Part shown: in pieces, positions 61,301 through 64,000 of the stretch
Position numbering within the stretch: position 1 is the stretch's first letter
Layout of the letters: every line of letters begins with the position of its first letter
DNA from: Candidatus Binataceae bacterium
GTDB taxonomy: Bacteria; Desulfobacterota; Binatia; Binatales; Binataceae
Assembly (NCBI GenBank): GCA_035508495.1
Contig: DATJMX010000050.1
Span: 21,996-85,995, forward strand
Length of the DNA: 64,000 nt
Direction of reading: 5' to 3'
Notes under the pieces: generated by a model
The model's input: only the letters and a program-made list of their open reading frames with translations
What the model was told of the DNA's origin: nothing
The model's database searches: none
Translations under genes and position numbers: made by a program

Positions 61301-62967
61301 CCACGATCATCGCCGCGCTAGGCGATGCCTACGAACATCTCAAGCGCTTATTCAATAACAACGGGTCAACTCCTCAAGATCTGCTCGGAGTAGTGTTGGA
61401 ACTAGTGCGGGCCGCGGCTCACATTGGCCTCGACATCGTGAGCGCCGTGGTAGATGCGATTCTCGATATGGTCATCACGGCCATTCCCCAGCTTAAAACA
61501 TTCGGTAACACCGCGTTGGACATTCCCTTCGTGTCTTCATTTTATGAAGGCCTGACCAACGGTCAGAAGCTCACGCCTTTCGGACTGGCAGCATTCGTCG
61601 TCGCGATTCCACTCACCCTGCTCCATCAGGCGATCGAAGGGAAAAGACCATTCGACCACGTCGGCGCCGCTCAAGAGCAGAGTGGCATCCCGGAAGTCGA
61701 TGACCCAGTGGGTTGGAGCTATGCTTATGCCACATGCCAGCTAGTGTTGAGCATCAGCTCCGCGGCCAACGACGCGATCAACTTTGCCAAGGATCGAAAG
61801 ACGCGCCAGGCGGACAACAATTCCATCCCAATGCAGCCTATGAATCAGGCCGACGCAGGAGGGTTACAGGACGTTCCCGACGAGCCACTACCACCTACAG
61901 GTCAGATCGAGGCTGGTCCCGATGCGGGCTTCCATGACGTCGATAATTCAGGTTCGACGCTGGGGCATATCAATGTTGCTGACGCAGGAGGGTTGCAGGA
62001 TGCTCGCGATGAGCCGCTGCCACGCGCAGGTCAGGTCGGGGCGGGTCAAGATGCGGGTTTCCGCGAGGTCGAAGATCCGGCGCGGCCGTCCGTTGCAGGC
62101 AACGCTGGCGACGATCTCGAAGGGTTCGAGGATGCCGCTGAGGATGGCAACCCTGCCGAGACGGAAATGGCGGAGTTCAGTTGGTTAGATTCGATGTTTG
62201 GCGCAATCAATCTCAGCGTAGGCGTTATCTCATCGATGGCGGGTGCTCCTGTACCTCTGAATCAAGAGGTTACAATGCCTGACTACGGTTCTGTGAAAGA
62301 TGTTTTCGAGGCGCCAAACTATTTTTCCAACGTGTCGTTCATGTACGGCTGTGCCTGTTTCGCTTTTGATTCTTTATTCTTTGTTTACACGATGATCGGC
62401 ACACGCCAGCAGAGTATCACCGCGGCTGCACTCGCACAGGCTCAAAGCTATGTTGGATTGTTCGATTTCGTGCGTGGCCTGGCCGGTTTCGCCCTGATGA
62501 TCACCTTGTATGTTTTCGACGAAAAGAAGTATTCCGACTTTCAGGCGAAAATGAATGATACTACCGATCCGACGTTCGCCACCCAGGTTGTGGCGAGCAC
62601 GACTTCCAACTCGGTGCAGCTACTCAGTGACCTTGAAACCTATGTAAGCAAAAACTATCAGAGTGTACAGCTTGGTGGGCCGGTTACGGACCCGAGCACC
62701 GCGCAAGGATATCTCACCGATTTGGCAAATTTCTATAACTGGGCGCGCGGGAGCGCGACCAATCCGGTCATCCTGGGTATTTCGGAAAAGACGTTCGGCA
62801 ACTGCATGGACACGTTCCCCGACATCGGCCAGCTCGGGGTCTTCAAGCCGTTGGTTGAGGCGACCGAGGGCATTTCGTTGCTGGTCACCGTGGCCTTCGA
62901 CGGCATCGCCCATCTGGCGGAAGGAATAACCTACGCGGTCAGAACCAAATATAGGCGGCTCTATTGA
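58372..62967 (+). CDS. 1531-residue modular repeat protein, unrecognised; upstream partner of a subtilase
   Basis: The N-terminal 480 residues hold five imperfect repeats of about 95 residues (starting near 24, 117, 213, 312, 408) with the core ETGRDDWSVYL-D-SR-V-LQ-DL and a GWLVN-VEY turn. Residues 490-640 are beta-like, 640-1100 mostly helical and amphipathic (LGDDFRNWFHQSASIVVHT, NRLDQGLAFFKNAKSKADNF). Two 32-residue acidic repeats start at 1161 and 1204. The last 250 residues include hydrophobic stretches (VSFMYGCACFAFDSLFFVYT, LAGFALMITLYVF). No signal peptide. I do not recognise the family. A Shine-Dalgarno (AAGGA) sets the start. It ends overlapping the subtilase frame. A polymorphic-effector or surface/adhesive role is conceivable. 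Confidence 0.8.
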   Translation: MANAQLRTDANWIDFGDPTTKQKLGTLRQVTLHSWKEDSDKDGRDRFELTETNRDQWSIYLFDSSRKVSLQVDLFKKIIYYSDPNAQRRAQYGILSSASQPTGWLANHVEYGSDPKTIEGSFKQVGATDWSEDKTDGKTAFKFSETGRDDSSVYLLDSSRNVRIQLDLSRSIVLCQSGNEKQQELYKVISASAKVNGWLVNEVDYVAGGTAIAGSLRQTDSHTWIEENSIDGKTSFQFTETGRDDWSVYLKDSSRNVSLQLDLFEGAIFYSDPKNPRRQLYTIGRADVLPLLNLDNGKTVNLVAYGDSTGKLLGHFRQTSEQTWSEDSETKGRNVFAFSEIARDDWSVYLYDASRKIWIQADLYTRKIMIQTAGAQPQALYDVLSTSSVLNGWLVNVVEYNSSPTTPQILRQVGWTAWAEYKTKDSSLANHFNETGRDDWSVYLTDPTRGVKLQVDLYRKKILYAAGNAPLADLCDITAKGHQSELWRLSHKITVRPALTQDFDLAPNGGAPVARPVYRASVSVPVQVTSVDVWASEEVKLTINDTVYTIDQVQTATVRPSVLSKLSISIPATEVGCPTLFLRTNLMKASDPPHIVTPDVEVHRKINNLPDGAMYAARQQLGISAAFNGKPADVGAVQKSLQNLTAAVQYSYNDTYHGVHHDRAVLPSNMSDSHFELDFSSGGAAYNPLTKQQVVAKTQNARRVTTAAAQDLGDDFRNWFHQSASIVVHTMDSVGNTIDETATHAAKGLSQSISAVGEDVIHGDLQKAGMDLYTGGENLGKTLVKGTETALGEAASGAQQELAITFKLASETVQVLIADTAALGKAINSLLDKLGTEAGKLIGWLLDKVGWGDVMHTQPILLDALNNRLDQGLAFFKNAKSKADNFFNQQAKALDSAIDQAMSAFGVEKLVSQQPATPAELSGAIEKVEWLFGKLTNQSQGSALSIPGLTLISGAVAHNPLTDFISIVASKVGADGSTIIAALGDAYEHLKRLFNNNGSTPQDLLGVVLELVRAAAHIGLDIVSAVVDAILDMVITAIPQLKTFGNTALDIPFVSSFYEGLTNGQKLTPFGLAAFVVAIPLTLLHQAIEGKRPFDHVGAAQEQSGIPEVDDPVGWSYAYATCQLVLSISSAANDAINFAKDRKTRQADNNSIPMQPMNQADAGGLQDVPDEPLPPTGQIEAGPDAGFHDVDNSGSTLGHINVADAGGLQDARDEPLPRAGQVGAGQDAGFREVEDPARPSVAGNAGDDLEGFEDAAEDGNPAETEMAEFSWLDSMFGAINLSVGVISSMAGAPVPLNQEVTMPDYGSVKDVFEAPNYFSNVSFMYGCACFAFDSLFFVYTMIGTRQQSITAAALAQAQSYVGLFDFVRGLAGFALMITLYVFDEKKYSDFQAKMNDTTDPTFATQVVASTTSNSVQLLSDLETYVSKNYQSVQLGGPVTDPSTAQGYLTDLANFYNWARGSATNPVILGISEKTFGNCMDTFPDIGQLGVFKPLVEATEGISLLVTVAFDGIAHLAEGITYAVRTKYRRLY
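61852..62076 (+). repeat. Two 96-base tandem coding repeats, 129-base period
   Basis: The unit begins GACGCAGGAGGGTT at 61852 and again at 61981. It encodes DAGGLQDVPDEPLPPTGQIE and DAGGLQDARDEPLPRAGQVG plus a DAGF...DV/EV end. The differences are mainly synonymous or conservative, so the duplication is old enough to have diverged but is maintained in frame. Confidence 0.8.
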
Positions 62968-64000
62968 TGCCGAAGTAGCGAGTATCCATGCCGCGGGATA
63001 TCGCGGCCAAGGCGTGCGAATTGGCTGCCTCGATACGGGAGTTGACGGCGGCCATCACGCTTTGCGTCAGCGAATCGCGCGCTTTCGCTACTTTGGCGCT
63101 GACGGTTATTCGTGGCGGGAGTGCGCCGCGATGGATTCCGCCTCGCACGGCACTCATGTCGCCGGTCTCATCGCAGGAAGCGCTCAAGATGGCTTAGTCC
63201 TGGGAATCGCACCCGGGTCGCAGTTGTACTGCGGCGCTGTAATCGAGGAGGGCGCCATCCTCGCGCGTATCCTGCTCGGTCTGGATTGGCTCGCCGGCTG
63301 TGGTCTGTCTGTAGCCAATCTGTCGTTGGGAATAACTACCGCTTCGCCTGTCTTCCGCACTATGATTCGAAGGCTGGTAGGTCAGGACGTCCTGGTTGTC
63401 GCGCCGATCGGCAATCGAGGTGCAGGCGGCGCATGTGCGCCGGGGACGTATCCGGAAGTGCTGTCTGTCGGAGCAGCCGACGAAAGCGGGCGAGTGGTCA
63501 AGTTCTCCGGCAGCTTGAACAACGCCACCACCAAAGCCTGCGAAAAGCCCGATCTCGTCGCCCCAGGCGTCGATCTATTGTCCACTGTTCCGAGCGGCGG
63601 ATTTGGAGTGCGCAGCGGAACCTCGATGTCATCGGGGATTGTCGCCGGAATGGCGGCCGTCCTGCGCGGCGCCTTCCCGGAGGTTCCGGCCATGGCTATC
63701 GCGAACGCAATGCGGCAAACCAGTCTCGCGCTTGCGTCTGATCAACCTCTGCGCTCGCGATGCGGTTTGGTGCAACTCGGGAAGGCGTTCGAGTATCTCC
63801 GCCAAAAAATCGAAACCGGGATATCAGATCCTCAACCAAACGAGCCGTGTTCCAAATACGTAGATCCGCGACTGGTGAGCAAGTTGTCCTGTGCACTGGA
63901 TAACAGCGCTCAGGATGCGATTCTCGAGTTCACCGATAATGAAGCCCGTCGGGATTTCGAAGCCGCTCTTTGCCGGATGCAAGCAGCGAGGTCAGGAGAC
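62963..64000 (+). CDS. Subtilisin-like serine protease (S8), partial, no canonical start codon
   Basis: The frame is open from 62930 to the right edge. It has the S8 catalytic set: Asp in GCLDTGVD (codon 63032), His in DSASHGTHVAG (63146), the oxyanion Asn in APIGNRGAGG (about 63410), and Ser in SGTSMSSGIVAG (63623). An N-terminal extension reads IDAEVASIHAAGYRGQGVRI, as subtilases do before their first strand. After the protease domain comes Cys/Asp-containing sequence (EPCSKYVDPRLVSKLSCALD). Between the TAA at 62927 and the first GTG at 63014 there is no ATG, GTG or TTG in this frame; ATT at 62963 overlaps the preceding stop. No leader is seen. Confidence 0.85.
   Translation, partial: MDAEVASIHAAGYRGQGVRIGCLDTGVDGGHHALRQRIARFRYFGADGYSWRECAAMDSASHGTHVAGLIAGSAQDGLVLGIAPGSQLYCGAVIEEGAILARILLGLDWLAGCGLSVANLSLGITTASPVFRTMIRRLVGQDVLVVAPIGNRGAGGACAPGTYPEVLSVGAADESGRVVKFSGSLNNATTKACEKPDLVAPGVDLLSTVPSGGFGVRSGTSMSSGIVAGMAAVLRGAFPEVPAMAIANAMRQTSLALASDQPLRSRCGLVQLGKAFEYLRQKIETGISDPQPNEPCSKYVDPRLVSKLSCALDNSAQDAILEFTDNEARRDFEAALCRMQAARSGD

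Overview
The window is a GC-rich bacterial chromosome segment (about 60% GC or more by eye) with tightly packed genes on both strands. No rRNA, tRNA, CRISPR array, transposase or phage gene was recognised. The gene mix is an F420-type LLM oxidoreductase, two CaiB/BaiF family III CoA-transferase-fold enzymes, two DUF1329 proteins, a PaaG-like crotonase, a geranylgeranyl-reductase-type flavoprotein, Lhr helicase, an OGT-like glycosyltransferase and a vanadium haloperoxidase. This fits an uncultivated soil or groundwater Gram-negative such as Binatota or a related Desulfobacterota-like lineage. That placement is inference from gene content only.

Layout. 0-5.7 kb: N-terminal part of tilS (cut by the left edge), a crotonase, a di-iron ferritin-like protein and its likely TetR repressor with a palindromic operator, an LLM oxidoreductase and a CoA transferase. 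5.9-9.2 kb: a phospho-signalling cassette of a membrane protein with two FHA domains, a small zinc-ribbon membrane protein and a Hanks-type kinase whose catalytic lysine seems relocated to the glycine loop, as in WNK kinases. 9.3-23 kb: a secreted six-haem cytochrome, a PHP phosphoesterase, a CLC chloride protein, a hydrolase, an aminotransferase, a DUF1329 protein, an alpha-methylacyl-CoA racemase-like enzyme, a cobalamin-binding-type protein and a FAD reductase. 23-33.7 kb: a DegP-type protease, DUF309, a D-aminoacylase-type amidohydrolase, a carboxymuconolactone decarboxylase-like protein and acetolactate synthase, interspersed with long palindromic repeat modules, then a second DUF1329 protein and an epimerase.

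33.7-40.5 kb is an envelope cluster: a VWA-FHA protein divergent from two large paralogous exported proteins with matching C-terminal cysteine tails, and a translationally coupled lipoprotein. 40.6-56.9 kb is mostly housekeeping: HlyD, an APH-like kinase, an amidase, aconitase, a PNPOx-like protein coupled to Lhr, a universal stress protein, a TPR-GT41 glycosyltransferase and a Tat-exported vanadium haloperoxidase with a near-perfect upstream operator palindrome.

57.1-64 kb is the least ordinary part. It holds an unrecognised 240-residue protein, a partial duplication of its 3' end fused to debris of another gene, a 1531-residue protein with five N-terminal repeats of a RDDWSVYL-type motif followed by helical and hydrophobic regions, and then a subtilisin-like protease (cut by the right edge). 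The protease frame overlaps the end of the repeat protein and has no ATG, GTG or TTG start before its catalytic domain. This pair is the best candidate here for an undescribed system.
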